Counted from the stretch's first letter, positions 1-9,142 are shown. The stretch is DNA of 37,480 nt from Flavobacteriales bacterium (GCA_024641135.1 JAHEDS010000017.1:1-37480); one strand, 5' to 3'. Numbers and translations: made by a program. Notes: generated by a model from the sequence alone, not told the origin.

Positions 1-773
1 ACCAACCCTTCATTAGAACGAACATTAAAAACGGTATCGTCTTCAAAAATTAGATACTGTCCTTTAATCCCTTTTAGAACGCCGGTGTATATTTGATCTT
101 TGATTAGATTTAAACTTTTTGGTTTTATCGGATATTTTTCAACAGGAAAATCTATGTTCGTTTCTGTATTGGATTCAATATAATAATCTTTAGCTTCCTC
201 TGGAATGTATTGTTTTAATCGTTCTCTCCATTCCACCAAATTTTGGTCTACAATTTCATTTTTTAGCATGGTTCTCCAGTTGGTTTTGTCACTTACATAA
301 TCTTTTAGAGCAACTTCTGTAATACCCGCCAAATACCTATTAGGAACCTCAACAATTTCAATAGCCTCATGAGCCCCCTGATCAATCCAACGTGTTGGCA
401 CTTGACTCTTTCTGGTCACACCTACCTTTACATTGCTAGAATTCGCTAAATACACTATATGCGGCTGCAGTTGTACTCTTTTTTCATACTCCAAATCGCG
501 GTCTTCTTTATTTAAATGAGCCGTACTTAACTCCGGTTTCATTATCCAGTCGGCGGCCTGTGGTATTTCAAAAAAACAACTTTTACAAAATCCTTGTCTA
601 AATATTGGAAGATCCAATCCACAATTGAGGCACTGATATTTAACAAATTGAATAGTGATTTTCTTATCTAATAATTGATTGACATTTATAAAATTATTTT
701 CAAAAACTAAATAGTATTGAATAGGATGGGAAAATTCAGTTTCCATTTTTGTTAAAACGCCTTCAAAAGTCAT
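1..773 (-). CDS. DUF2797 family zinc-ribbon protein (partial, C-terminus outside window)
   Basis: The frame is open from an ATG at 773 down to the window edge, about 257 codons, so the C-terminus is missing. The protein starts MTFEGVLTKME. After about 50 residues it shows a four-cysteine zinc-ribbon pattern (CLNCG, then CKSC 17 residues later) followed by an FEIPQAADWI stretch. Further on is a conserved-looking TRWIDQGAHEAIEI stretch. This layout matches my memory of DUF2797 proteins, which have no established function. The start lies 42 bases from the divergent GH3 start, so the two genes share one upstream region. Nothing in the sequence fixes its biochemical role; a nucleic-acid or metal-binding role from the zinc ribbon is only inference. 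Confidence 0.7.
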   Translation of the reverse strand, partial: MTFEGVLTKMETEFSHPIQYYLVFENNFINVNQLLDKKITIQFVKYQCLNCGLDLPIFRQGFCKSCFFEIPQAADWIMKPELSTAHLNKEDRDLEYEKRVQLQPHIVYLANSSNVKVGVTRKSQVPTRWIDQGAHEAIEIVEVPNRYLAGITEVALKDYVSDKTNWRTMLKNEIVDQNLVEWRERLKQYIPEEAKDYYIESNTETNIDFPVEKYPIKPKSLNLIKDQIYTGVLKGIKGQYLIFEDDTVFNVRSNEGL

Positions 774-815
774 GAAAAAAAGTATTATTTTTAAGAACTT
801 AAAGATAAAACAAAT

Positions 816-2330
816 ATGCCAATTCCATTAGTAAATTCAATTGCATCTTGGTTTTTAAAAAAGCGATTTCATCAAATTGAACTGTTTTTAAAATATCCCA
901 ATGAAGTCCAAACAGAATTACTTTTAAACCTTATTGAGACTGCTAAAGACACGCAAATTGGCAAAAAACACGACTTTGCATCAATTTCTAATTACAGAAC
1001 ATTTGCCGATAGAATACCCATTTCTAATTACGAGGAGTACCACGATATTATTGAAAGATCTAGAAATGGAGAAACCAATATATTTTGGCCAACTCCAATA
1101 AAATGGTTCGCTAAATCTAGTGGAACCACCAATTCGAAAAGCAAATTTATACCTGTAAGTATAGACTCCTTAGAAGATTGTCATTATGCCGCTGGAAAAG
1201 ATTTGTTATGCATGTATCTTAACAATAACGAGAACTCTCAAATGTTTACTGGAAAAAGCTTACGTCTTGGCGGGAGTAAAGAACTTTATAGAGAAAACGG
1301 TACTGTATTTGGAGATTTGTCGGCTATTTTAATTGATAATATGCCACTTTGGGCCGAGTTTAGTAGTACCCCTAGTAACAAAGTTTCTTTAATGAGTGAT
1401 TGGGAATATAAAATGCAGGCTATTGTTGATGAAACTATTAATGAAAATGTAACCAGTTTAACAGGTGTCCCTTCCTGGATGCTTGTACTATTAAATAATG
1501 TTTTAGAAACAACAGGAAAAAACAATTTGTTTGAAATTTGGCCTAATTTAGAAGTTTATTTTCACGGTGGTGTAAGTTTTACCCCATATAAGGATCAGTA
1601 CAAAAAAATACTACCGCAATCTGGATTTAAATATTATGAGATTTATAATGCTTCTGAAGGTTTTTTTGCAATACAGGATCAGAACAATTCAAGTGAATTA
1701 TTGTTGATGCTGGATTATGGCATTTTTTATGAATTTATCCCAATGGATACTTATGGTACTTCAAAACAAAAAGTTATTCCTTTAAGTGAGGTTAAATTAC
1801 ATCAAAACTATGCAATCATTATTACCACAAATGCTGGTTTATGGCGCTATAAAATAGGCGACACCGTTAGATTTACATCGATTAATCCTTATAGAATAAA
1901 AGTTTCAGGTAGAACAAAACATCACATTAATGTATTTGGTGAAGAACTCATTATTGAAAATGCAGAGGAAGCATTAAAAAAAGTGTGTAAAAAAACTAAA
2001 TCTCAAATTGTAGATTATACGGCAGCACCCATTTTTATGAATGGTAAAGAAAAAGGAGCTCATGAATGGATTATTGAATTTAAAACACCGCCAGAAGATA
2101 TTCATTATTTTAACGAACTTTTCGACAATGCCCTCAAGTCTTTAAATTCAGATTACGAGGCTAAGCGCTACAATAATATTACACTAAACAAGCCTTCAAT
2201 TCATATTGCCAGAAAGAATCTTTTTTATGATTGGTTAAAACAAAATAATAAACTTGGAGGCCAGCACAAAGTACCTCGACTTTCAAATACCAGAGATTAT
2301 ATCGACGAACTGTTAAGTTTAAATTCTTAG
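816..2330 (+). CDS. GH3 family acyl-adenylating / amidosynthetase-like protein
   Basis: This 504-residue protein belongs to the GH3 branch of the adenylate-forming (ANL) enzymes, best known from plants, where members join amino acids to jasmonate or auxin. The three nucleotide-binding motifs are visible: SSGTTNSKSKFIP at residues 101-113, YNASEGFF at 277-284, and GLWRYKIGDTVRF at 341-353. A hinge-like SGRTKHHINVFGEEL follows at 364-378. Length and motif order are those of a complete family member. The bacterial substrate is unknown; an acyl acid adenylated by ATP and passed to an amine is what the family predicts. It has no apparent operon partner: it diverges from the DUF2797 gene and converges on clpX across a terminator region. 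Confidence 0.85.
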   Translation: MPIPLVNSIASWFLKKRFHQIELFLKYPNEVQTELLLNLIETAKDTQIGKKHDFASISNYRTFADRIPISNYEEYHDIIERSRNGETNIFWPTPIKWFAKSSGTTNSKSKFIPVSIDSLEDCHYAAGKDLLCMYLNNNENSQMFTGKSLRLGGSKELYRENGTVFGDLSAILIDNMPLWAEFSSTPSNKVSLMSDWEYKMQAIVDETINENVTSLTGVPSWMLVLLNNVLETTGKNNLFEIWPNLEVYFHGGVSFTPYKDQYKKILPQSGFKYYEIYNASEGFFAIQDQNNSSELLLMLDYGIFYEFIPMDTYGTSKQKVIPLSEVKLHQNYAIIITTNAGLWRYKIGDTVRFTSINPYRIKVSGRTKHHINVFGEELIIENAEEALKKVCKKTKSQIVDYTAAPIFMNGKEKGAHEWIIEFKTPPEDIHYFNELFDNALKSLNSDYEAKRYNNITLNKPSIHIARKNLFYDWLKQNNKLGGQHKVPRLSNTRDYIDELLSLNS

Positions 2331-2344
2331 CCTCATTCTATACA

Positions 2345-2371
2345 TCGGATAATTTTGTTTTATCCGGTTTT
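2345..2371 (+). terminator. Candidate rho-independent terminator after the GH3 gene
   Basis: A stem of CGGATAA (2346-2352) and TTATCCG (2360-2366) with a 7-base loop is followed by a short T run. It begins 15 bases after the GH3 stop codon. Confidence 0.5.
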
Positions 2372-2502
2372 TAAACGAATATTAATTGGCCTTAATCTAA
2401 AAAGCATAAAAAGTTTTTGCGTAATAATTTATTCCATTTACTTTTAACATAATTAAAAAATTAATTACGAAAACATCCATTATTAATTAACATCCATAAA
2501 AC

Positions 2503-2535
2503 AAAAAACCACTCTAAAATTAGAGTGGTTTTTTT
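2503..2535. terminator. Bidirectional rho-independent terminator between GH3 and clpX
   Basis: A 14-bp perfect stem (2503-2516 with 2521-2534) and a 4-base loop has A runs on the left and T runs on the right. It can therefore terminate both the rightward GH3 transcript and the leftward clpX transcript. It lies 21 bases beyond the clpX stop. Confidence 0.85.
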
Positions 2536-2556
2536 ATAGATATAGTTAAAGTTATT

Positions 2557-3789
2557 TTAAGAAACAGCTTTTAACTTTTTAATCGTTGTTTTTGATATTT
2601 TATCCTCTGCATACAATTTTGTTACATTAAGTTTGCTCTCGTCACTACTAGGTAACTCAAACATGGCATCTGTTAAAATCTCTTCACACAATGACCGTAA
2701 ACCTCTTGCTCCTAATTTATATTCAATCGCCTTATTTACTATATAATCTAAAGCCCCTTCGGTTATACTAAATTCTATGTCGTCCATTAAAAACAGTTTT
2801 TTGTACTGTTTAATAATAGCATTTTTAGGCTCGGTTAAAATAGCACGAAGTGTTTTAGCATCTAGAGGATCCATATAAGTTAAAACTGGTAATCGTCCAA
2901 TAATTTCGGGTATCAATCCAAAATCCTTTAAATCCTTTGGGATGATATATTGCAATAAATTGTCCTTATCTACAACCTCATCAGATATAGAAGCGCTATA
3001 CCCAACAGCCTGCATATTTAATCGTTTAGATATATGTCTTTCAATACCATCAAAAGCACCACCGGCTATAAACAATATATTTTCAGTATTAACTTCAATG
3101 AATTTTTGGTCTGGGTGTTTACGTCCTCCTTTTGGCGGAACATTTACAATGGTTCCTTCCAGAAGTTTAAGTAAAGCTTGTTGAACACCTTCTCCAGAAA
3201 CGTCTCTTGTTATAGACGGATTATCGCTCTTACGAGCAATTTTATCAATTTCGTCAATAAAAACAATTCCTTTTTCGGCTTTCTCTAAATTATAATCAGC
3301 AGCTTGTAGTAAGCGCGTTAAAATACTTTCAACATCTTCTCCAACATAACCAGCTTCTGTTAAGACTGTAGCATCTACAATTGCCAGAGGAACATTTAAC
3401 ATTTTAGCAATCGTTTTTGCTATTAATGTTTTCCCCGTTCCTGTTTGCCCTACCATAATGATATTACTTTTCTGAATATCAATATCATCTGTAGTTATTG
3501 GTTGCAACAAACGTTTATAATGATTATACACCGCGACAGACATTACTTTTTTGGTCATATTTTGACCAATAATATATCCATCTAAAAATTCTTTGATTTG
3601 TTGTGGCTTGCGCAGTTTTAATTCTGCAAACAAGTCGCTACTATCACTTTGCTTTGATTCTTCAATAACAATTCCATGCGCCTGCTCTATACATCTATCA
3701 CAAATATGCGCATCTAATCCAGCTATTAATAAATTTGTTTCAGGCTTTTTACGTCCACAAAACGAACATTCCAATTCTTCTTTTGCCAT
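2557..3789 (-). CDS. clpX: ATP-dependent Clp protease ATP-binding subunit ClpX
   Basis: ClpX is the hexameric AAA+ unfoldase that feeds substrates into ClpP in the cytoplasm. The 410-residue product has the N-terminal zinc-binding domain (Cys 8, 11, 30, 33), Walker A GQTGTGKT at 114-121, the GYVG pore loop at 147-150, Walker [10 protein letters not shown] at 174-182, the RKH loop at 223-225, and a GARGLRSL sensor-2 region near residue 363. The loop that contacts ClpP, IGF in E. coli, reads VGY at 262-264, a conservative change. The start is an ATG; there is no clear Shine-Dalgarno. It lies 74 bases downstream of clpP and is probably co-transcribed with it. Confidence 0.97.
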   Translation of the reverse strand: MAKEELECSFCGRKKPETNLLIAGLDAHICDRCIEQAHGIVIEESKQSDSSDLFAELKLRKPQQIKEFLDGYIIGQNMTKKVMSVAVYNHYKRLLQPITTDDIDIQKSNIIMVGQTGTGKTLIAKTIAKMLNVPLAIVDATVLTEAGYVGEDVESILTRLLQAADYNLEKAEKGIVFIDEIDKIARKSDNPSITRDVSGEGVQQALLKLLEGTIVNVPPKGGRKHPDQKFIEVNTENILFIAGGAFDGIERHISKRLNMQAVGYSASISDEVVDKDNLLQYIIPKDLKDFGLIPEIIGRLPVLTYMDPLDAKTLRAILTEPKNAIIKQYKKLFLMDDIEFSITEGALDYIVNKAIEYKLGARGLRSLCEEILTDAMFELPSSDESKLNVTKLYAEDKISKTTIKKLKAVS

Positions 3790-3863
3790 TAATTTTTATC
3801 TATTAAGGAACTTAATTCTTATAAATCCCTCTATAACAATTCGTTAAAATTACGATTTTTTAT

Positions 3864-4538
3864 TTAATTACGAGCTAAAATCTCATCAATCATCCCGTAT
3901 TCCTTAGCCTTGTCGGCTTTCATCCAATAATCTCTATCACTATCTGCATACACTTTGTCGTAATCTTGACCCGAATGCTTACTTATAATTTTATAAAGTT
4001 CTTCTTTTAATATTAATATTTCTCTGGCTGTAATCTCAATATCACTAGCCTGACCTTGAGCACCGCCAAGAGGTTGATGTATCATTACTCTTGAATGTGT
4101 TAATCCACTTCTTTTTCCTTTTGTTCCAGCACATAATAAAACGGCTCCCATTGAAGCTGCCATTCCTGTACATATGGTGGCTACATCGGGTTTTATAAAT
4201 TGCATCGTATCATAGATTCCTAAACCAGCATAAACACTTCCTCCAGGCGAGTTAATATAAATCTGAATATCTTTAGAAGAATCTGTACTTTCTAGAAACA
4301 ATAATTGCGCTTGAATAATATTAGCAACCTGATCGTTTATTGCCGTTCCCATGAAAATAATTCGATCCATCATTAAACGAGAAAACACGTCGAATATGGC
4401 AATATTCATCTGACGCTCTTCTATAATGTTTGGTGTTAGATTTGTTGGATACATACTACTCATAATTTTATTATAATATGTACTACTGATTCCTTGATCT
4501 TTTATAGCGAATTTTTCAAATTCCTTTGCGTAATCCAT
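3864..4538 (-). CDS. clpP: ATP-dependent Clp protease proteolytic subunit ClpP
   Basis: This is the serine protease barrel partner of ClpX. The 224-residue product carries the catalytic triad Ser129 (GMAASMGA), His154 (MIHQPLGG) and Asp203 (DRDYWM). The His-Asp spacing of 49 residues is the same as in E. coli ClpP. The substrate-binding INSPGGSV stretch is at 95-102. The N-terminus is about 30 residues longer than the mature E. coli enzyme, which leaves room for a self-cleaved propeptide. A terminator separates it from tig, so clpP-clpX most likely has its own promoter in 4539-4600. I could not find a clear TAnnTTTG box there. Confidence 0.97.
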   Translation of the reverse strand: MDYAKEFEKFAIKDQGISSTYYNKIMSSMYPTNLTPNIIEERQMNIAIFDVFSRLMMDRIIFMGTAINDQVANIIQAQLLFLESTDSSKDIQIYINSPGGSVYAGLGIYDTMQFIKPDVATICTGMAASMGAVLLCAGTKGKRSGLTHSRVMIHQPLGGAQGQASDIEITAREILILKEELYKIISKHSGQDYDKVYADSDRDYWMKADKAKEYGMIDEILARN

Positions 4539-4597
4539 TGTATTGTTTTATGATTAAACTTATTTATAAACCTAATTTCAGATTAAAGATTTTACCT

Positions 4598-4636
4598 AAA
4601 AAATAGGTGCCAAATTTTAAAAAAATTGGGCACCTA
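4598..4636 (-). terminator. Rho-independent terminator of tig
   Basis: Read on the minus strand, an 8-bp stem TAGGTGCC/GGCACCTA (4629-4636 with 4604-4611) is followed by six T residues (4603 to 4598). It lies 33 bases past the tig stop and separates tig from clpP. Confidence 0.7.
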
Positions 4637-4669
4637 AATATAAGGAATAATTATTTATTAATGCAGTGC

Positions 4670-5998
4670 TTATTTCTTACTATAAGCTTCTTTTACAAAA
4701 TTTTCATAAGTCACCTCTTTTACTTTCAAGTTTGCTTTCTCTTTGTATAAGGTTAGTAACTTTTGACTTATTAATTGTTCAGAAATACGTCTTACTTCAT
4801 CTTGATTTGACAAAACACGAGCAGCAATATCATCTAATTCTTTGTCTGAAGGATTCATCTGACCAAATTGAGCCATTTGACCTTTAATCATTTCTCTGGT
4901 ATGACCTTTAATATCTTCAATATTTACTTGAACATTATTTTCGGTGATTAATTTTCCTTCAATTAATTGATAACGCAAGCTTTTCTCTGACTTTTCATAT
5001 TCTTCTTTAGCTTGATCTACATCTAAAGGTTTTTCTCCAGCTGTTTGTAACCACTTTTGTAAAAATTCGGCAGGTAACTCAAACTTAGTACTATCAACTA
5101 AATATTCAGTCACATCATTTAACAATTTTTGATCAGCTTGTTGTGCAAATTGTTTTTCAGCGTCTTCCTTAATTTTTTCTTTTAATTCTGTTACTGATTT
5201 CACAACATCCTTTCCAAAAAGCTTATCAAACAATTCTTGGTCCAAATCTGCTAACTCACGTTTATTTATTTCTGTAACTGTAAAAGTAACTGTGATTTCT
5301 AAACCATGAACTTTATCGTGACTTACTTTTAAAGCATGCATTAATTCATGATCGTCGCTATAAAGCCCTTTTGTTTCTAAAGAAATAACATCTCCCACTT
5401 TAGCACCAACAAACTTTTTAGAAGCTGATTTTTCCTTAAATTTATCTAAGGTTAATGTTACCGTATTTTCAATTTCGTTCTCTTCATTCTTGAAAGTCCC
5501 TGTAATTTCACTGTCCTTTTCAATAATTTTTTGAGATACTAATTTACCATACTGCTTTTGAATGTTTTCAATTTGCTCATCAATCATCTTATCATCAGCA
5601 ACAATATTAAATTGAGTAATGGCTTTTTTGCTTTTTAACTCAACATTAAATTCTGGAGCTAATCCTAATTCGAACTCAAAAGTAAACCCGTCAGAATCCC
5701 AATCGATACTGTCTTGTGGTTTAGGTAAAGGTTGTCCTAAAACATCTAATTTTTCTTCTGTTAAATATTTGTTCAAAGCGTCTTGCAATAACTTGTTAAC
5801 CTCATCAACAAGAACTGCTTTGCCATATTGTTTTTTAACCATTCCCATTGGAACGTGTCCTTTTCTAAAACCAGGGATATTCGCTGTTCTACGGTAATCT
5901 ATTAAGATTTTTTCTACTTTATCGCTATAATCTTCTTTAGCAATATCAACTTTCACTACAGCGTTTAACGCATCAAGGTTTTCTCTTGTAATATTCAT
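4670..5998 (-). CDS. tig: Trigger factor (ribosome-associated chaperone)
   Basis: Trigger factor binds the ribosome exit tunnel and assists folding of nascent chains. The ribosome-binding signature GFRKGHVP lies at residues 43-50 of the 442-residue form. A degenerate FKBP-like peptidyl-prolyl isomerase region (about 155-245) and a long helical C-terminal chaperone domain follow. The open frame runs upstream to an ATG at 6028, adding MPVEGFIPIK. I chose the internal ATG at 5998 because it gives MNITRENLDALNAVVKV, the usual N-terminus in this phylum. Neither start has a Shine-Dalgarno. The order tig-clpP-clpX is the common bacterial one, but here a terminator sits after tig. Confidence 0.95.
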   Translation of the reverse strand: MNITRENLDALNAVVKVDIAKEDYSDKVEKILIDYRRTANIPGFRKGHVPMGMVKKQYGKAVLVDEVNKLLQDALNKYLTEEKLDVLGQPLPKPQDSIDWDSDGFTFEFELGLAPEFNVELKSKKAITQFNIVADDKMIDEQIENIQKQYGKLVSQKIIEKDSEITGTFKNEENEIENTVTLTLDKFKEKSASKKFVGAKVGDVISLETKGLYSDDHELMHALKVSHDKVHGLEITVTFTVTEINKRELADLDQELFDKLFGKDVVKSVTELKEKIKEDAEKQFAQQADQKLLNDVTEYLVDSTKFELPAEFLQKWLQTAGEKPLDVDQAKEEYEKSEKSLRYQLIEGKLITENNVQVNIEDIKGHTREMIKGQMAQFGQMNPSDKELDDIAARVLSNQDEVRRISEQLISQKLLTLYKEKANLKVKEVTYENFVKEAYSKK

Positions 5999-6073
5999 TT
6001 TTATTGGTATGAAGCCCTCAACGGGCATTTAACATATAAGGTATTTAATTACCAGCAATTTATATAACTAAAA

Positions 6074-6108
6074 TTGGGATGCAAAAATATAATATTTTTA
6101 CATCCCAA
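6074..6108 (-). terminator. Strong hairpin terminator upstream of tig
   Basis: A 16-bp stem containing one G-U wobble pairs 6074-6089 with 6093-6108 across a 3-base loop. On the minus strand it is followed by TTTTAG. It sits 27 bases after the stop of the gene at 6135-6488 and insulates tig from that operon. Confidence 0.8.
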
Positions 6109-6134
6109 CAAAGTTTTAACATATTTGGTTTTTG

Positions 6135-6488
6135 CTATTTTTTTTCTTCTTTTAAAAACGAATGAAATATAGATTGCAAAACAGAAAGCAGTAAACTAAA
6201 AAGGATAGCGGTCCATATACTTGTCACTTCAAAACCAGTAATTAATTTAGAAGCCAACAATATAATTAATGCATTTATAACCAATAAAAACAAACCTAAA
6301 GTTACTATAGTTATTGGTAAGGTTAAAATGACCAAGATTGGTTTTACCAATACATTTAAAATTGCTAGAACAATTGCCACAATAATAGCATTAACATAGG
6401 TGTCGCCGGACAAATGAACACCAGGCAATACATTTGCTAAAATAAATACTGCAAAGGCGGTTAATAAGAGTTTTAGGATAGTTTTCAT
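6135..6488 (-). CDS. Phage holin family 4-type small membrane protein (PF04020-like)
   Basis: This 117-residue protein is almost entirely hydrophobic, with about four transmembrane helices: roughly 3-22, 31-52, 55-82 and 90-110. It ends in a lysine-rich cytoplasmic tail (KEEKK). The LPGVHLSG and LNVLVKPILVILTLPITIVTLG stretches (residues 21-28 and about 44-65) resemble the chromosomal family named 'phage holin family 4', which is widespread in non-phage contexts and has no proven holin role. The gene is 28 bases downstream of the YwqK-repeat gene, suggesting co-transcription. No phage genes are nearby, so the name should not be taken as evidence of a prophage. Confidence 0.75.
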   Translation of the reverse strand: MKTILKLLLTAFAVFILANVLPGVHLSGDTYVNAIIVAIVLAILNVLVKPILVILTLPITIVTLGLFLLVINALIILLASKLITGFEVTSIWTAILFSLLLSVLQSIFHSFLKEEKK

Positions 6489-6516
6489 ATTTTATCTTTT
6501 TAAAAAATTATCTAAT

Positions 6517-7569
6517 TTATATTTTAAACATAATTGGTATGCTAAAAGGCACTTTCACAGGTTCGCCAAAAAGAAATCCCGGTTCCATTTTAGGCAATAA
6601 AGCTATAACTCTAATCGCTTCAGCCTCTAATGCTCTATGATTGGCTCTGGCTTTAATGTCTATAATATTTCCAGACTCGTCTATTTTAAATATAACGTAA
6701 ATTTTTTGTTGCCCTTTTAAATTGGTGTCGCCACCAAAGGAAGTATTAAACTTACTTACCACGAAATTTGATATACCTATTGCCATACATGATTTTTTGG
6801 CGGTATTTCCTAACTCTACCTCACATCCCGGATACACCGGAGCTTTTTCTATAACACCATCAGGTACGTTTACAATTACTGATAATGGGTATTTTGAAGT
6901 GTTTTTAAGTTCTCCCTTTTTATATTTTAACTTATAAATTTGATTCCCAATGGAGTCAAACTGTATTTCTTCATCAGATTTTAAATCTAATTCGTGAACT
7001 CCTTCAACTTTTAATTGACCATTCCCGTAAAACTGCTTGTAATACCCTTCTTTAACCCCATTAACATAGTTTATTTCCCATTCTTTTTTGCCAGATTTGT
7101 AAAATTGATTCCAAACACCAAAAAGTTCATTATCGACATAAGTACTTTCTATTTTTAAACTATCATTTTCATAGAACTCTTTATATACACCCGCTTTTAT
7201 ATAACGTTTTCCTTCGTTCTTACTAGCTAACAAAAATTCTCTTTTTAAATTTCCATTTTCAAAATAATGCTTCTCAATAATGTTTCCATTACCATCCGGT
7301 TTTGTTTCTATAGATAATTTTCCAACTAAAGAATACAATCGTTCATAACCTGTCCAAGTTCCATCCGGCAAGAAAGTTTTTTCACTTTTCAATAAACCTC
7401 CTAAAGAATAACTTTTCCAAAGCCCTACTTTATTGTCATTTTTAAAAACACCTTCGGTTTTCAAATTACCGTTTTCATAGTATTCTTTAAATAGTCCATC
7501 CATTTGTTGATTTTGTGAAAAAACAGATATAGAAAACACGGTAATTATTGATGCAATTAAAATTTTCAT
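6517..7569 (-). CDS. Secreted YwqK/MORN_2-repeat protein with TonB C-terminal domain
   Basis: The 350-residue product begins with a signal peptide (MKILIASIITVFSISVFSQ). It then carries several tandem repeats of the type 'EYYENGNLKTEG...G.WKSY', about residues 25-205, typical of the MORN_2/YwqK family. The last 90 residues look like a TonB C-terminal domain: YVIFKIDESGNIIDIKA, then an AIRVIALLPKMEPG stretch and a C-terminal PFSIPIMFKI strand. Repeat family members are sometimes named 'toxin-antitoxin system YwqK antitoxin', but nothing here suggests a toxin. A periplasmic or outer-membrane-facing role is inferred from the signal peptide and TonB-like end. A near-consensus box TATATTTA lies at 7594-7601. 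Confidence 0.75.
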   Translation of the reverse strand: MKILIASIITVFSISVFSQNQQMDGLFKEYYENGNLKTEGVFKNDNKVGLWKSYSLGGLLKSEKTFLPDGTWTGYERLYSLVGKLSIETKPDGNGNIIEKHYFENGNLKREFLLASKNEGKRYIKAGVYKEFYENDSLKIESTYVDNELFGVWNQFYKSGKKEWEINYVNGVKEGYYKQFYGNGQLKVEGVHELDLKSDEEIQFDSIGNQIYKLKYKKGELKNTSKYPLSVIVNVPDGVIEKAPVYPGCEVELGNTAKKSCMAIGISNFVVSKFNTSFGGDTNLKGQQKIYVIFKIDESGNIIDIKARANHRALEAEAIRVIALLPKMEPGFLFGEPVKVPFSIPIMFKI

Positions 7570-7640
7570 TTAATAAATCGCCTTAGTATAACGTAAATAT
7601 AGGATTTTTAATTAGACTTAAAAAAGTCATTATGAAGAGC

Positions 7641-8411
7641 CTATATTACAAAATTCATCATAGCCTCAAAAAAATCTTGTGGGTTTTCTGCATGCAACCA
7701 ATGTCCAGCTTTTTTAATAGTAATAATTTGAGCTTTAGGAAAATGATGGGCTATCAAAGAGTTATCCTGAGGCATAATATAATTGGACGTTTCGCCTCTT
7801 AAAAATAATGTCTCTTTTAAAAATTGAGCATTGAAAGGCAATGCCTCACCAACTTCTTCAATATTTTTAGTCAAAACCTTTAAATTAAAACGAAAGGCTA
7901 ATTGTCCTTTTTCTTTCCAATATAAATTTTTTAGTAAAAACTGACGTGTACCAAAATCAGAAATAAAATTTGCTAATATAGCCTCTGCTTCTCCTCTACT
8001 TTTAATCGTTTCAAAATCTAAAGCATTTAAACCCGCCAAAATAGTTTCATGATGAAGGGGATAAAATTTGGGCGAAATATCTGCAACTATTAATTTCGTA
8101 AGCATTTCGGGGTATTCAACAGCAAAAAGCATGGCTGTTTTTCCACCCATAGAATGCCCTAACAATATAATATTTGAAAGGTTATGTGCCTCACAATATA
8201 ATTTTATATCCTCAACTAAAACTTTATAATTAAAGTCCTCTGCCCAAAAACTGCTTCCATGGTTGCGCTGGTCAATTAAATGAACTTCAAAACCAGACTC
8301 ACTTAGCTGCTTTCCATGAGTTTTCCAGTTATCACTCATTCCTAAAAACCCGTGAAGAATTAAAAAAGCCTGTCCGTTTCCTTTACCTAATATATTTGAA
8401 TGTAATATCAT
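7641..8411 (-). CDS. Alpha/beta hydrolase, YbfF-like esterase
   Basis: The 256-residue protein has the oxyanion motif LHGFLG at 19-24, the nucleophile elbow GHSMGG at 85-90 (Ser87) and the catalytic His237 in KAGHWLHAENP. The acid residue is less clear from sequence alone. This fits the small cytoplasmic esterases of the YbfF/acyl-CoA-hydrolase-like group; the substrate is not predictable. The gene overlaps the end of pdxJ by one base (TAATG), which indicates translational coupling to pdxJ. Confidence 0.85.
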   Translation of the reverse strand: MILHSNILGKGNGQAFLILHGFLGMSDNWKTHGKQLSESGFEVHLIDQRNHGSSFWAEDFNYKVLVEDIKLYCEAHNLSNIILLGHSMGGKTAMLFAVEYPEMLTKLIVADISPKFYPLHHETILAGLNALDFETIKSRGEAEAILANFISDFGTRQFLLKNLYWKEKGQLAFRFNLKVLTKNIEEVGEALPFNAQFLKETLFLRGETSNYIMPQDNSLIAHHFPKAQIITIKKAGHWLHAENPQDFFEAMMNFVI

Positions 8412-9124
8412 TATTTTAACTTATGTAAATACATTTGAATAACATTTTCAATTCCAAGATATAAACTCTCGGTAATTAAAGCGTGACCAATGGAAACTTC
8501 TAATAAGTTTGGAATATTTTCTTTAAAAAATTTAATGTTATCTAATGACAAGTCGTGTCCTGCATTAATCCCCAAATTAAGCTTATTGGCTAAAACAGCG
8601 CATTCAGTATATGGCTTAATAGCTTCTTTATTACCTAAACTAAATTGGTGTGCAAAATTTTCTGTGTATAATTCAATTCTATCTGTTCCTGTTTCTTTAG
8701 CACCTTCAATTTGTTTTAAAACGGGGTCAACAAAAATTGAAGTTCTAATACCGTTTAGTTTAAACTCTTTAATGATTTCAATCAAAAAATCTTTGTGTTT
8801 TATGGTATCCCAGCCTGCATTACTAGTAATTGCATCTTCAGCATCTGGAACTAAAGTTACCTGCGTTGGTTTAATATTCAAAACCAATTTCATAAATGAA
8901 TCTATAGGGTTACCTTCAATATTGTATTCGGTGTAAACTTCAGGTTTTAAATCATACGCATCTTGATACCTTATATGACGTTCGTCTGGTCTTGGGTGAA
9001 TTGTCACGCCTTCAGCACCAAACCTTTGAACATCTTTTGCAAACTGAACAACATTTGGCACATCTCCGCCTCTTGAATTTCTTAACGTAGCAATCTTGTT
9101 TATATTTACACTTAACTTTGTCAT
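8411..9124 (-). CDS. pdxJ: Pyridoxine 5'-phosphate synthase
   Basis: PdxJ condenses 1-deoxy-xylulose 5-phosphate with 3-amino-2-oxopropyl phosphate to make pyridoxine 5'-phosphate, the last ring-closing step of DXP-dependent vitamin B6 synthesis. Visible motifs in the 237-residue form are HPRPDERHI at 43-51, VTLVPD at 89-94, ELYTE at 151-155, NAGHDL at 187-192 and SIGHALI at 211-217. The frame opens at 9145, but I chose the ATG at 9124 because MTKLSVNINKIATLRN is the usual family start. A TATTTTTG box at 9143-9150 would lie inside the longer version, which also argues for the shorter start. Confidence 0.95.
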   Translation of the reverse strand: MTKLSVNINKIATLRNSRGGDVPNVVQFAKDVQRFGAEGVTIHPRPDERHIRYQDAYDLKPEVYTEYNIEGNPIDSFMKLVLNIKPTQVTLVPDAEDAITSNAGWDTIKHKDFLIEIIKEFKLNGIRTSIFVDPVLKQIEGAKETGTDRIELYTENFAHQFSLGNKEAIKPYTECAVLANKLNLGINAGHDLSLDNIKFFKENIPNLLEVSIGHALITESLYLGIENVIQMYLHKLK

Positions 9125-9142
9125 TTCACACTTTTTAATTGA

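Noticed and set aside
6135-6488. Possible prophage remnant because of the 'phage holin' family name
   Set aside because: There is no integrase, lysin, capsid or tail gene nearby, and this family is common on chromosomes outside phages.
6517-7569. Toxin-antitoxin locus because of the YwqK antitoxin family name
   Set aside because: The protein has a signal peptide and a TonB-like end, and no small toxin-like gene is adjacent; the name is an annotation habit.
7615-7628. Hairpin GACTT/AAGTC near the end of the alpha/beta hydrolase gene
   Set aside because: The stem is only 5 bp of mostly A-T and G-C mixed pairs and lacks a proper T run; it is likely chance in AT-rich sequence.
8490-8936. 148-codon open frame on the plus strand inside pdxJ
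   Set aside because: pdxJ carries full catalytic motifs on the other strand; this frame has no recognisable motif.
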